A stretch of DNA of 64,000 nucleotides from Calditrichota bacterium (lineage in GTDB: Bacteria; CLD3). The DNA lies in the NCBI GenBank assembly GCA_008501735.1, contig QQUF01000029.1, positions 1 to 64,000 on the forward strand, written 5' to 3'. Positions 47,156 to 56,214 of the stretch are shown here, piece by piece (the stretch's first letter is position 1; each line of letters begins with the position of its first letter). Below the pieces are notes generated by a model. The model worked only from the letters and a program-made list of their open reading frames with translations, searched no databases and was not told where the DNA came from. The position numbers were made by a program, and so were the translations under genes.

Positions 47156-50100
47156 CTACTGCTGTTTCTGTAAAGCATCGAAGTAAGTTTTGATAATTTC
47201 TTGGTAATTTTTGTTGTAACCTTCTTCAAGTGCTTTGAGCAAATCTTCACGAAGTGTGTTTTGTTTCTGACCTAAATTTTCAGGCAAGTTTCCGACATTT
47301 TTTCTTGTGAAAAATTCTGCTGTCCGAGATTTTCTTTTTCGCGAAAGTTTTTCTTTGTTCACAGAACGTTGAGCGTCTAAAAGTCTCGAAAGAACTCTTT
47401 GTTGCTTACGAACTGTCTTTTGGCTTGCGTTACGTTCTTTCAATTCTTTAGCAATTTCGCCCATTTCTTTTCCGATTTCACCTAAATCTCCGAGAGGTTT
47501 TCCACTACCACCTCTTTCCATTTTCTGTTGCAAAGACTCAAGTGCTTCTTGCAAAGCCTTTTGTTGTGCTGCCAAAGAACCCATTCCAAGTGGACTCGGA
47601 TTATTTCCTCCTTGTCCCTGACCTTGTTGTCCACCAGGTTGCATTCCTCCAGGTTTTTGACCTTGTTGTCCTCCAGGTTGCATTCCCATCATTCCTTGAG
47701 TTTGTCCATTAAGACCTTGTTGTTGTCCAGCCATTTGCTGTAATGCTTCCATATACTGTTCCATTCCTGAAGCTGAGCCTGACATTTGCATTGATTGCAT
47801 CGCTTGGTTCATTTGCAAAATCGCTTGGTTGATTCCTTGAGTAGCTCTTTCCTGATTTTTTGAAGCCTGTCGCCCTTTGTTGTCACCAAGACTTTGAGTT
47901 GCTTCTTCCATTTCTTCGATGCTTTGTCCCATCGCTCCAAGAAGTCCTGACGAAATGAAAAAGCTTTTCTTAGATAGTTCGGAAAGTTTTTGAGTGCTTT
48001 GTTTTGTCGCTTGAGTTAAGTCTGACTGATTTTTTGCTGACTCGTTCATTCTTGGACTTCGAGGTTGTAAAGTTGCTGATTCATTTTTGAGTGCTTCTTG
48101 TTGGCGTGAAATTTCAAGCATATTTTGGACAAGTTTGCCCATTTCAGAAAGCATTTTATCTAGCTGTTGTTGCTCAAATTGCTGTTGTGCTTGTCGCATT
48201 TGAGTTGCAAACTGCTGCATTTCTTGAGTTTGTTGTTGTTGATTTTGTTGTGCTTGTTGCTTTTGTCCTTGTTGAAGTTGCTCGGAGCTTTCTTGCATTT
48301 TTTGCTGAGTTTGAGCCTGTTCAAGTTGGTCAGTTGCTTCTTGAAATGCTTCGGGAGTTTTATTTTTTGTGTCTTTAAAAAGTTCTTCAACCTCTTTGGC
48401 AAGTTCTTCCATTTGCTTTTCTTCTTCTGCCAGAGCCTTTTGCTCGTCTGCAAGTTTTTCATTATTCTTTGTGTCTGTAGAATCGGACTTTGCAGTTTCT
48501 TCGTTTAGGTCAACTTGTTTTTGCGAAAGTTCTTCGGCACGTTGGGCGAGTTCGTCAAGTTTTTGTTCAAGTTGAATGTTTTTGAAAAGTTCCAAAGAAC
48601 GCTCAAGTTGGTCTAAGTACTCTTCTTGAGACATTTGAAAATTTTCCATTGCCTGTTCGATTTCTTGTGGGTTTTGTTGCTCAAGTGCTTTTTGTAATTC
48701 TTCCATCGCTTTTTTGATTTCAGGCGAAACAATTTCTTGCATCACTTCTTGAAGTTCTTGGTATTTTTCCAAAATCTGTTCGGAAATCAAGTTGTTCTTT
48801 TCTAACTCCTCAACCATTTCTTGCATCTTTTGAGCCATTTCTTCGATGTTTTCGTTTAACTCTTTTTGTGCTTCGAGGCTTTCCTCTAACTTTTTCTTTT
48901 CTTGCCAATCAAGTTCTTGTTCTTTTTTGAATTCACGAGTTGTCTTTTCCATAAATTCTTCAAGGTCTTGACTTTTCTCGATTAGTTCTTCAAAAGTTTC
49001 TTCAACTTGCATTTGTTCTTCTTCAAACTGAGCAAAAATTTCGTCAATTGAAGGGTAACGAAGTCTGATTTTTTCAGTCGCAGTTTTCTTCGGACCGGAA
49101 ACAGTGTCGTTGTCGTAAACTTCGAGGTAAAAAATCACTTCGTCTTCGGGTTGTAAACCTAAGGACTTGAGTTCCCAAAGCTCTTGAACTTGTGCAAAGG
49201 TTACAGTTGTTTTGTCGAGCGGAAGTCTTTTTGAAGTGAATTTTAAAGCCTCTTCGTTTGAGTCAAATTTTTTCACAGCGTATTTTAGAAGTAACTTTGA
49301 AAATCCGTAATCGTCCATAATTTCCGTTGCAATCGGAACTTCCAAATTCTCATTCAAAGTGATGTCTTCCGATGGATAAACCAATTTTATCAAAGGAAAT
49401 TCGTCTTCCAAAGCAACGATTCGGTAGTTAATCGGATTTATTGATTCGATTCCATTTTGGTCTCGCAAATGAAAGGAGTAAACGTCGTCTTCCAAAACTG
49501 TAAAATCTGCGGAAGCGAATTGCTCACCAATTTTCATTTCGGCTGTTTGAAATTTGCCAAAACGGATTTCAGCTTCTTTCAAAATATTGTTTGCAGAAAG
49601 GTCAATTTCCACTTTCGAGCCTTTTAGGGCAATAATTTCGCCAGTGTTCGGAGGAAGTTTTGCAAGGGGAATTCTTGAGTAACCGGGAGAAATCACTTTT
49701 GCTTTGAAGAATCTCACAAACGGTCTTTCTTGAACCGTAACTTTGTAGGAAGGCGTAACGACTTGAGTAATTTTCCCGAACTTGTTTTCTTTCGTACCTG
49801 CGAATTTGTAAAGAAAATTGTCTCGCACTCCGTCAAGTCGAATTTTGTAAGTTGAATCGGAATCCAAAGTTACAACTCTTGTGTCTTTACGAATTCCCTC
49901 TGTCAAAACTAAATTGATTTGCAAAGGCAAGTCTCCGATTCCTTTTGCAGAAACAAAAAGCGAATCGCCTTTCAAAACTTTTATATTTTTTGGGAAAACT
50001 TCAAGAGCAAATTCGGCTGGTGGAGCAAAGTCTTTTGTCGGAGAAAAGATTCTGTCGAAAGATTTGAGGTAAATATTTCCGAGTAGTAAAAAAGGCAGAA

Positions 50101-50608
50101 GGAAAATCCCAACTGCTGTTACAAAAATTTTTGACGAATTTTTGACAGGCTTTTGGTCAACGTCTAAAGTCAGGTCTAAATTTTGAATTTGGTCAGCAGA
50201 ATTTTTGATGGCTCTTTCAACAAAGATTTTGCCTTCCGAGATATTTTTTTCTGAAAATTCTTTAAAAAGTTGAATTGAGTTTAAGAGTCTATCAGCAATC
50301 TCAAGACGTTTTAAACCAATAAATTTGGCAATTTCTTCGTCTGTTTGTTTTTTCACAAATCCGAAAATCTTTCCAAACGGGAGAAAGATTTTCCAGAAGA
50401 AAAAAGCCAAAACAATCGCAGTTGAAATTCCCAAAGTGATGTTTCTGAAAAATTTTGGTAAGTAGTAAATTCCCTCAAACAGACCGAAAACAGAAAATAA
50501 AATCAAACCTACCGAAACCGTTAACAAAGTTCCCGCAAGTGCTTCGGTTTGGTTAATCTTATTTCTAACCTGTTGAACTTTTTCTAAAATTATCTCGAAT
50601 GATTGCAT
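47156..50608 (-). CDS. DUF4175-like large membrane protein with Gln/Met/Gly-rich C-terminal half
   Basis: Two N-terminal TM segments and one near residue 160, beta domains, long coiled coil, GGMQPGGQQGQ repeats. Confidence 0.72.
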   Translation of the reverse strand: MQSFEIILEKVQQVRNKINQTEALAGTLLTVSVGLILFSVFGLFEGIYYLPKFFRNITLGISTAIVLAFFFWKIFLPFGKIFGFVKKQTDEEIAKFIGLKRLEIADRLLNSIQLFKEFSEKNISEGKIFVERAIKNSADQIQNLDLTLDVDQKPVKNSSKIFVTAVGIFLLPFLLLGNIYLKSFDRIFSPTKDFAPPAEFALEVFPKNIKVLKGDSLFVSAKGIGDLPLQINLVLTEGIRKDTRVVTLDSDSTYKIRLDGVRDNFLYKFAGTKENKFGKITQVVTPSYKVTVQERPFVRFFKAKVISPGYSRIPLAKLPPNTGEIIALKGSKVEIDLSANNILKEAEIRFGKFQTAEMKIGEQFASADFTVLEDDVYSFHLRDQNGIESINPINYRIVALEDEFPLIKLVYPSEDITLNENLEVPIATEIMDDYGFSKLLLKYAVKKFDSNEEALKFTSKRLPLDKTTVTFAQVQELWELKSLGLQPEDEVIFYLEVYDNDTVSGPKKTATEKIRLRYPSIDEIFAQFEEEQMQVEETFEELIEKSQDLEEFMEKTTREFKKEQELDWQEKKKLEESLEAQKELNENIEEMAQKMQEMVEELEKNNLISEQILEKYQELQEVMQEIVSPEIKKAMEELQKALEQQNPQEIEQAMENFQMSQEEYLDQLERSLELFKNIQLEQKLDELAQRAEELSQKQVDLNEETAKSDSTDTKNNEKLADEQKALAEEEKQMEELAKEVEELFKDTKNKTPEAFQEATDQLEQAQTQQKMQESSEQLQQGQKQQAQQNQQQQTQEMQQFATQMRQAQQQFEQQQLDKMLSEMGKLVQNMLEISRQQEALKNESATLQPRSPRMNESAKNQSDLTQATKQSTQKLSELSKKSFFISSGLLGAMGQSIEEMEEATQSLGDNKGRQASKNQERATQGINQAILQMNQAMQSMQMSGSASGMEQYMEALQQMAGQQQGLNGQTQGMMGMQPGGQQGQKPGGMQPGGQQGQGQGGNNPSPLGMGSLAAQQKALQEALESLQQKMERGGSGKPLGDLGEIGKEMGEIAKELKERNASQKTVRKQQRVLSRLLDAQRSVNKEKLSRKRKSRTAEFFTRKNVGNLPENLGQKQNTLREDLLKALEEGYNKNYQEIIKTYFDALQKQQ

Positions 50609-50675
50609 ACTTATTTCTTAGATTTAAGATGAATGTGAAATTTACAGACTCAAACATTAATTAAAAAGATTTAAA

Positions 50676-51458
50676 ATGAAAATTCGCCTAATTCAATTCC
50701 AACCAAAATTAGAAAAATCAGAAAACCTAAATAAAGCTCTTACTCTCGCAAATTCAAGTGGAATCGAAAGTGTTGATGTTGTAGTTTTATCTGAACTTTT
50801 CAATACAGGCTACCAACTCGAAAATATTTCAAATTTGGTTGAGAATTCAAACGGTGAAACTTTAACAAAGTTCCGTAAGTTTGCTCAAATAACTAAGACA
50901 AACGTCGTTACAGGAAGCATTCCTTACAAAAATGAGAATGGAGAATTTAGCAACACTTCTTTCGTATTTTCGCGTGAAGGAGAAGTTTTGAACGTTTACT
51001 CAAAAGCTCACCTTTTTGGTTTAATGGAAGAAGAAAAATATTTCGTCGCAGGAAATTCGCTGAACCTTTTTGAACTTGACGGAACAAAGTGCGGACAAAT
51101 TATTTGCTACGACTTGCGTTTTCCTGAAATCACAAGGAAATTGGCTTTGAGTGGTGCGGAAATTATTTTTGCTCCAATGGAATGGCCTAAACCACGAACA
51201 GAAATTTTCAAGACTTTACTGAAAGCCCGTGCAATCGAAAATCAATGTTTTGTAGTTGGTTGCAACGTTGTCGGTGAAGGATTTCAAGAAGGAGTAACTT
51301 TTGAAGGAAACTCTGCAATTGCAAATCCATTCGGAGATTTTGTCGGCGAAATGAAAATGCAAGAAGGAATTTTGGACGTTGAAATTGATCTTGAATTAGT
51401 GCAAAAGATCCGAACGCAAATTCCTTGTTTTGCTGATAGACGCGAAGAACTTTATTAA
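50676..51458 (+). CDS. Carbon-nitrogen (nitrilase family) hydrolase
   Basis: VVLSELFNTGY, YSKAHLFG, CGQIICYDLRFPEITR (catalytic E-K-C). Confidence 0.93.
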   Translation: MKIRLIQFQPKLEKSENLNKALTLANSSGIESVDVVVLSELFNTGYQLENISNLVENSNGETLTKFRKFAQITKTNVVTGSIPYKNENGEFSNTSFVFSREGEVLNVYSKAHLFGLMEEEKYFVAGNSLNLFELDGTKCGQIICYDLRFPEITRKLALSGAEIIFAPMEWPKPRTEIFKTLLKARAIENQCFVVGCNVVGEGFQEGVTFEGNSAIANPFGDFVGEMKMQEGILDVEIDLELVQKIRTQIPCFADRREELY

Positions 51459-51460
51459 AA

Positions 51461-52186
51461 ATGTTTTCTAAAGAATTAAAATCGGCTTTAAGAAGTGCCA
51501 AAAATATTGTTTGTCTAACAGGAGCAGGATTTTCTGCCGAAAGTGGAATTCCTACTTTTAGAGGCGAAAAAGGACTTTGGAAAAATTACTCTCCTGAAGA
51601 ACTTGCAACTCCTCAAGCCTTTTTACAAAATCCTGAGCTTGTTTGGGAATGGTACACTTTTCGCAAAAAATTAATTCTTGGAGCAGAGCCAAACGCAGGA
51701 CATTTTGCTTTGACCGAACTTGAAAATTCAGTTGAGAAGTTTCATTTGATTACTCAAAATGTTGACAATCTTCACCAACGAGCAGGAACTCAGAACGTTA
51801 CCGAACTTCACGGCAATATTTTTAAGTGTCGTTGTTTTCGTTGTGGAAAAGATTTTGAGGAAGGTTTGCCTTTGCAAGAAGAAATCCCAAGTTGCACTTT
51901 TTGTGGCGATTTGATTCGCCCTGGAGTTGTTTGGTTCGGAGAAAGTTTACCTTTCAACGCTTTTTCGGATTCAGCGATTTTTGCACGTTCAGCGGATTTT
52001 TTCATTTTAGCTGGAACTTCTGCTGTTGTTTATCCAGCTGCAGAATTGCCGATTTATGCTTTGAATGAAGGAGCGTTTGTTTTAGAAATTAATCCTGAAA
52101 GAACGAGGCTTTCTACTTTAGTTAGTGAAAGTATTTTGGAAAAATCAGGAACTGTTTTACCAGAATTAATTAAAATTTTAAAGTAG
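51461..52186 (+). CDS. cobB: NAD-dependent protein deacylase (sirtuin)
   Basis: LTGAGFSAESGIPTFRGEKGLW, TQNVDNLHQRAG, ELHGNIFKCRCFRCG, RPGVVWFGESLP. Confidence 0.94.
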   Translation: MFSKELKSALRSAKNIVCLTGAGFSAESGIPTFRGEKGLWKNYSPEELATPQAFLQNPELVWEWYTFRKKLILGAEPNAGHFALTELENSVEKFHLITQNVDNLHQRAGTQNVTELHGNIFKCRCFRCGKDFEEGLPLQEEIPSCTFCGDLIRPGVVWFGESLPFNAFSDSAIFARSADFFILAGTSAVVYPAAELPIYALNEGAFVLEINPERTRLSTLVSESILEKSGTVLPELIKILK

Positions 52187-53092
52187 GTGAAAGTGGACAG
52201 AGGAAAACTTTTAACAGAAAGTCGAAACCCAAACTCAATGAATATTGATTCGGCAAGCAGTCTTGAAATTGCAAAAATTATCAACGAAGAAGATAAACTT
52301 GTTCCATTGGCAATTGAAAAAGAGTTAGAAAACATTGCCAAAGCAATTGATTTGGTTGTTGAAACTTTTGAAAACGGTGGAAGACTTTTTTACGTTGGAG
52401 CAGGAACAAGTGGAAGACTTGGAGTTCTTGATGCTTCAGAATGTCCGCCAACTTTTGGAGTCGAAAGAGAACTTGTACAAGGAATCATCGCAGGTGGCGA
52501 AAAGGCTTTGACTCGTTCAATCGAAGGAGCAGAAGATTTTGAAAAAGATGGTGCCAAAGCAATTTTGGGAAAAAATGTTTCGGCGAAAGACACAATTTTC
52601 GGAATCGCAGCAGGAAGCACAACGCCTTATGTTCTTGGAGCTTTGAAAAAAGGTAAAAAATTAGGTTGTAAAACGATTTTCTTTAGTTGTAACTCTGAAG
52701 CTAAAAATTTGGTTTCCGTTGATGTTTACATTTTACCACAAGTTGGACCTGAAGTTGTAACGGGTTCAACTAGAATGAAAGCAGGAACAGCCACAAAACT
52801 TGTTTTGAATTCAGTAACAACAGGAACTATGATTAAGATTGGAAAAGTTTACGAAAATTTAATGGTTGACCTAAAACCTTTAAATGTAAAATTAGTTGAT
52901 AGAAGTAACAGAATTCTTAGACAAGCACTTAGTATTGAAGCAGACGAAGCGAAAAATTTGATTGCAACCTCAAAAGGAAACCTCAAAATAGCAATTTTAA
53001 TTAAAAAATTAGGTATTGGATTTACCGAAGCAAAAGAGCTTTTGAGTGATTACAGAGGAAATGTTCGAGTTATTTTACAACAAAAATTGTAA
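52187..53092 (+). CDS. murQ: N-acetylmuramic acid 6-phosphate etherase
   Basis: TESRNPNSMNIDSAS, FYVGAGTSGRLGVLDASECPPTFG, GPEVVTGSTRMKAGTATKLVLN. Confidence 0.95.
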   Translation: MKVDRGKLLTESRNPNSMNIDSASSLEIAKIINEEDKLVPLAIEKELENIAKAIDLVVETFENGGRLFYVGAGTSGRLGVLDASECPPTFGVERELVQGIIAGGEKALTRSIEGAEDFEKDGAKAILGKNVSAKDTIFGIAAGSTTPYVLGALKKGKKLGCKTIFFSCNSEAKNLVSVDVYILPQVGPEVVTGSTRMKAGTATKLVLNSVTTGTMIKIGKVYENLMVDLKPLNVKLVDRSNRILRQALSIEADEAKNLIATSKGNLKIAILIKKLGIGFTEAKELLSDYRGNVRVILQQKL

Positions 53093-53158
53093 TAATTTCG
53101 ACATTATCCTTATAAATTATAATTTTAAGCACTTTAAAGACAATTTTTTACTTGTTTT

Positions 53159-53172
53159 GTGATAAAAATCAA
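53159..53172. promoter_or_regulatory. CRP/FNR-type operator GTGATAAAAATCAA
   Basis: Perfect GTGAT-N4-ATCAA, 57 nt upstream of the ATG at 53230. Confidence 0.55.
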
Positions 53173-53229
53173 TTATTTTTTCAATTGTAGTTAAGTGTTT
53201 CTTTTACCTTCTAGGGGAGAATAAATTCA

Positions 53230-53406
53230 ATGAGCAAATATGCTAACCTTAAAAGTTTCGTAGAATCATTAGAAGGCGACTTCTCAAAATTCTATGACAA
53301 AGGTAACAAAGCCGCTGGAACAAGAGTTCGTAAAGCAATGCTTGATCTTAAAAACATGGCTCAAGATATTAGAGTCGATGTTCAAAACATCAAGAACCAA
53401 GGCTAA
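53230..53406 (+). CDS. Histone H1-like (Hc1 family) protein, 58 aa, below the ORF-track cutoff
   Basis: MSKYANLKSFVESLEGDFSKFYDKGNKAAGTRVRKAMLDLKNMAQDIRVDVQNIKNQG; GGGGAG ribosome-binding site 11 nt upstream. Confidence 0.85.
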   Translation: MSKYANLKSFVESLEGDFSKFYDKGNKAAGTRVRKAMLDLKNMAQDIRVDVQNIKNQG

Positions 53407-53470
53407 AGTTTTTGTGCAAGTGAGATTAGGTTTTTCCTACTCACTTGCAGAAATTAACAGGTAATCAAGA

Positions 53471-53896
53471 GTGAACAAGTCATACTTTATTAAAATTTTT
53501 ATTGGAATTTTACTTTCTGTTTCTATGGCATTTGCTGGAAGTATCTTTACTTATTCAAGTGGTATTTACAACTCAAGAAGTGGGAAAGTTACTTTAGCTT
53601 GGACTATAGAAAATACTTCTAATAATATCAAAGAATTTGAGATTAAAAGAAGTATGGACGGAAGTTCTTTTAATATTATTTCAGTAATTCCATTCTCAAC
53701 GGGTATTGATAATTCATTTGAATTTATAGATAATGAAATATTTCGCTCCCTCCCAAAACCATCTTCAACAGTTTTTTATTACCGAATAGATGCTAAAGAT
53801 TCCAATGGAAACACTATTGAATCTCTCAATCAACCAGTTGGTGTGATTGCAGGAATCGGCTCTACTTGGGGAAGTATAAAAGCTCTCTTTAGATAG
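53471..53896 (+). CDS. Secreted FnIII-like hypothetical protein
   Basis: Signal peptide; VTLAWTIENTSNNIKEFEIKRSMDGSSF...YYRIDAKDSNGN; GTG start. Confidence 0.6.
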   Translation: MNKSYFIKIFIGILLSVSMAFAGSIFTYSSGIYNSRSGKVTLAWTIENTSNNIKEFEIKRSMDGSSFNIISVIPFSTGIDNSFEFIDNEIFRSLPKPSSTVFYYRIDAKDSNGNTIESLNQPVGVIAGIGSTWGSIKALFR

Positions 53897-53932
53897 TAAT
53901 TTTTTCAAAATTTTAAGTAGGAAGTAGCAAAA

Positions 53933-54469
53933 TTGAGTAGCGAAAATCTTGCACATTTTTTAGCAGATAGATACCAAAGAAGAAGTTATGTTGTTTTTTC
54001 AGCTTTACTTCCAGATATTCCAACTCAGCCTGAAAATTGGGAAGGGTTTCCACCAGATTTGCTGATAATCAAAGGTAAAGAAAAGAAAGTCTTTGCTATT
54101 GAAAATAAAGACTCCTTAGAAGATGAAACAAAAACTCTTTTAAAATGGGATTCATATTCTGATAACCATAAATATGAGTTTGAAGTAGTCGTACGTGACG
54201 AAGAAGCTTTAAAGTTAGCACAAGCAATAAAACTTGAAAATAAGTACCGTGCAAAAGTTACTTTGATGGTTTCTAAAGACGTTAGAAAACGTAAATCAAG
54301 TAATCCAGGACAAGCACAAGTTGAACGCCAACAAAACATAAAACGTTACGTTGCAATCGTTGCAGTAATAATTATGATTGGAATGACTTTAGGGTTCTAC
54401 TTAAAATCATCACAAAATGCTTCCTCAAATACTCCAACTAGTGAATTGCCAATTCCTTCTTCAAAATAA
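53933..54469 (+). CDS. Hypothetical protein, PD-(D/E)XK-like signature plus C-terminal TM segment
   Basis: PDLLIIKGKEKKVFAIENKDS and hydrophobic YVAIVAVIIMIGMTLGFYL near the C-terminus. Confidence 0.6.
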   Translation: MSSENLAHFLADRYQRRSYVVFSALLPDIPTQPENWEGFPPDLLIIKGKEKKVFAIENKDSLEDETKTLLKWDSYSDNHKYEFEVVVRDEEALKLAQAIKLENKYRAKVTLMVSKDVRKRKSSNPGQAQVERQQNIKRYVAIVAVIIMIGMTLGFYLKSSQNASSNTPTSELPIPSSK

Positions 54470-54473
54470 ATTT

Positions 54474-55142
54474 GTGAAATCATTAATTCTAATTTTATTC
54501 TTTTCGAGCCTTACTTTTGCTACAACTCCAAAAGAAGTTTTAAAAGAATTACAAAAAGGTGATTTTCAAAAAGCTGAACAACTTTATTCACAATTATCTA
54601 CTTCTCAAAAATCAACCGAACTTGGAACTTGGGCAAATTATCTTTTTGAAACTAACGGTCAAAAAGCTGAACAAACACTTCAAGAATTTGTCAAAAAATT
54701 TCCAACTTCAAAAAAAATACAAAAAGCTCGTTTCGAGTTAATTAGCGTTTATTTCCTTAAAGAAGATACAAAACGTTTCCAAAAAGAAACTGACACTTTT
54801 TTGCGAAAGTATCCTAATTCAAAGTACCGGAAAAGACTAAAAAGACTTCAAAGGAATATTTTTACACCAACTCAAATTAAAAGAAGTAAGGAAAAGCCAA
54901 CTAAGTTCTTTGTCCAAGTCGGAGCTTTCAGCAACCCTACAAACGCTCAGCTCCTTAAAGAAAAATTGGAAAAAAGAAATTACGGCGTAATTCTCAATCA
55001 GAAAGTTAGAAATGACCAAACCTTGCATTTGGTTTGGGTAAAAACTGAGGCAAACAAAAGTGAAGAAGCAACACAAACAGGTGAAGAATTACAAAATAGA
55101 TTTACTGAAATTGGTTCTTTCTCGGTCATTCCTGCCAATTAA
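54474..55142 (+). CDS. Exported TPR-like protein with C-terminal SPOR domain
   Basis: KFFVQVGAFSNPTNAQLLKEKLEKRNYGVILNQ; GTG start chosen before signal peptide VKSLILILFFSSLTFA. Confidence 0.75.
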   Translation: MKSLILILFFSSLTFATTPKEVLKELQKGDFQKAEQLYSQLSTSQKSTELGTWANYLFETNGQKAEQTLQEFVKKFPTSKKIQKARFELISVYFLKEDTKRFQKETDTFLRKYPNSKYRKRLKRLQRNIFTPTQIKRSKEKPTKFFVQVGAFSNPTNAQLLKEKLEKRNYGVILNQKVRNDQTLHLVWVKTEANKSEEATQTGEELQNRFTEIGSFSVIPAN

Positions 55143-55704
55143 TTTTCTAATTTTTTCATTACTTTCCTGCTCAAACCCTTTCGACACACGAAACGCTGAA
55201 ACTCCTCTCAGCGGCACAAATAATTTCAGAAATCTCTCCGAACAAGAAGACATTCTTCACAATCTCATAAATTCTTTTAAGGAAAAAAAATCCAAATTTT
55301 ATACAGAAGTTTTCGACTCCTCCTTAGTTTTTAGACCCTCCGAAACAGCAAACACTCCTTTTTTTGAAAACTGGACTTTAACAGAAGAAGACAATTTTGT
55401 TAACAGATTTTTTTCAGACGGAGAAACTCTAAATTCAACATTAAACCTTGACACATTAAATGTTGAATACCAAAATTTCTCCACCGAAACGGCACAAATT
55501 AAGTTTGAATACGAAATTAACTTTGAACATTTTTATGGCTCGCAAGATTCAATTAACACTTTTAAAGGTTATTCAGAATTCTCGATTAAAAGAAAAAATG
55601 ATGTTTGGAAAGTTGTAGATTGGCTTGACAGACCAACTTTATCAGCAAAGGAAACTTGGACAAACCTAAAATTTATCGTTTTAAACAACGAAGCTGACAG
55701 ATGA
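55060..55704 (+). CDS. Lipoprotein, NTF2-like (start uncertain; probably internal near 55120-55140)
   Basis: Lipobox LLSC-SNPF; N-terminal part of the ORF overlaps the SPOR gene in another frame. Confidence 0.6.
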   Translation: MKKQHKQVKNYKIDLLKLVLSRSFLPINFLIFSLLSCSNPFDTRNAETPLSGTNNFRNLSEQEDILHNLINSFKEKKSKFYTEVFDSSLVFRPSETANTPFFENWTLTEEDNFVNRFFSDGETLNSTLNLDTLNVEYQNFSTETAQIKFEYEINFEHFYGSQDSINTFKGYSEFSIKRKNDVWKVVDWLDRPTLSAKETWTNLKFIVLNNEADR

Positions 55705-56213
55705 AAATTATCTTTATTCTTTTACTTTCAATTTCACTTTTTGCTTGCAGTAATCCTTTCGCTCCAGAGGAAGGAATCGTAACGAATCAAACTGATAATA
55801 GAACAGGACCTTACACTCCAATTAGTGTTTTAAGAGATTTTCAAAGTGCTTACAATAGCAAAGATTCACTTTTTTACAGTGAACTTTTGGACGAAGATTT
55901 TAAGTTTATTTACAACGACCCTGAAAATCCAGGTACTTTTGCTTGGGGAAGAGAAATTGATTTGAGAACTACAGGAAGACTTTTTCGTGCTTTCGGAACA
56001 ATTGATTTGACCTTCAACGACAACTTGACGGTAACTTATTTGGACTCTTCTGAGTTCGGTGAAACTAGTGACTCCACAGCTTCTGTTGTTACGAGTTTCA
56101 ACTTAAAATTGGATTCGGAGCTTCTGCAAGGAACATCGGATTTTACTTTTAGAAAGAAAAATTCTTCTAATGAACGTTGGAAAATCATCCAATGGATTGA
56201 CTACTCAAACTAA
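55701..56213 (+). CDS. Lipoprotein, NTF2-like
   Basis: Lipobox LFAC-SNPF; AYNSKDSLFYSELLDEDFKFIY; related to the preceding ORF. Confidence 0.65.
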   Translation: MKIIFILLLSISLFACSNPFAPEEGIVTNQTDNRTGPYTPISVLRDFQSAYNSKDSLFYSELLDEDFKFIYNDPENPGTFAWGREIDLRTTGRLFRAFGTIDLTFNDNLTVTYLDSSEFGETSDSTASVVTSFNLKLDSELLQGTSDFTFRKKNSSNERWKIIQWIDYSN

Positions 56214-56214
56214 A

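Noticed and set aside
48091-48575. Overlapping plus-strand ORFs rich in Leu/Ser/Phe
   Set aside because: Shadows of the Gln/Glu-rich coiled coil encoded on the minus strand; low complexity.
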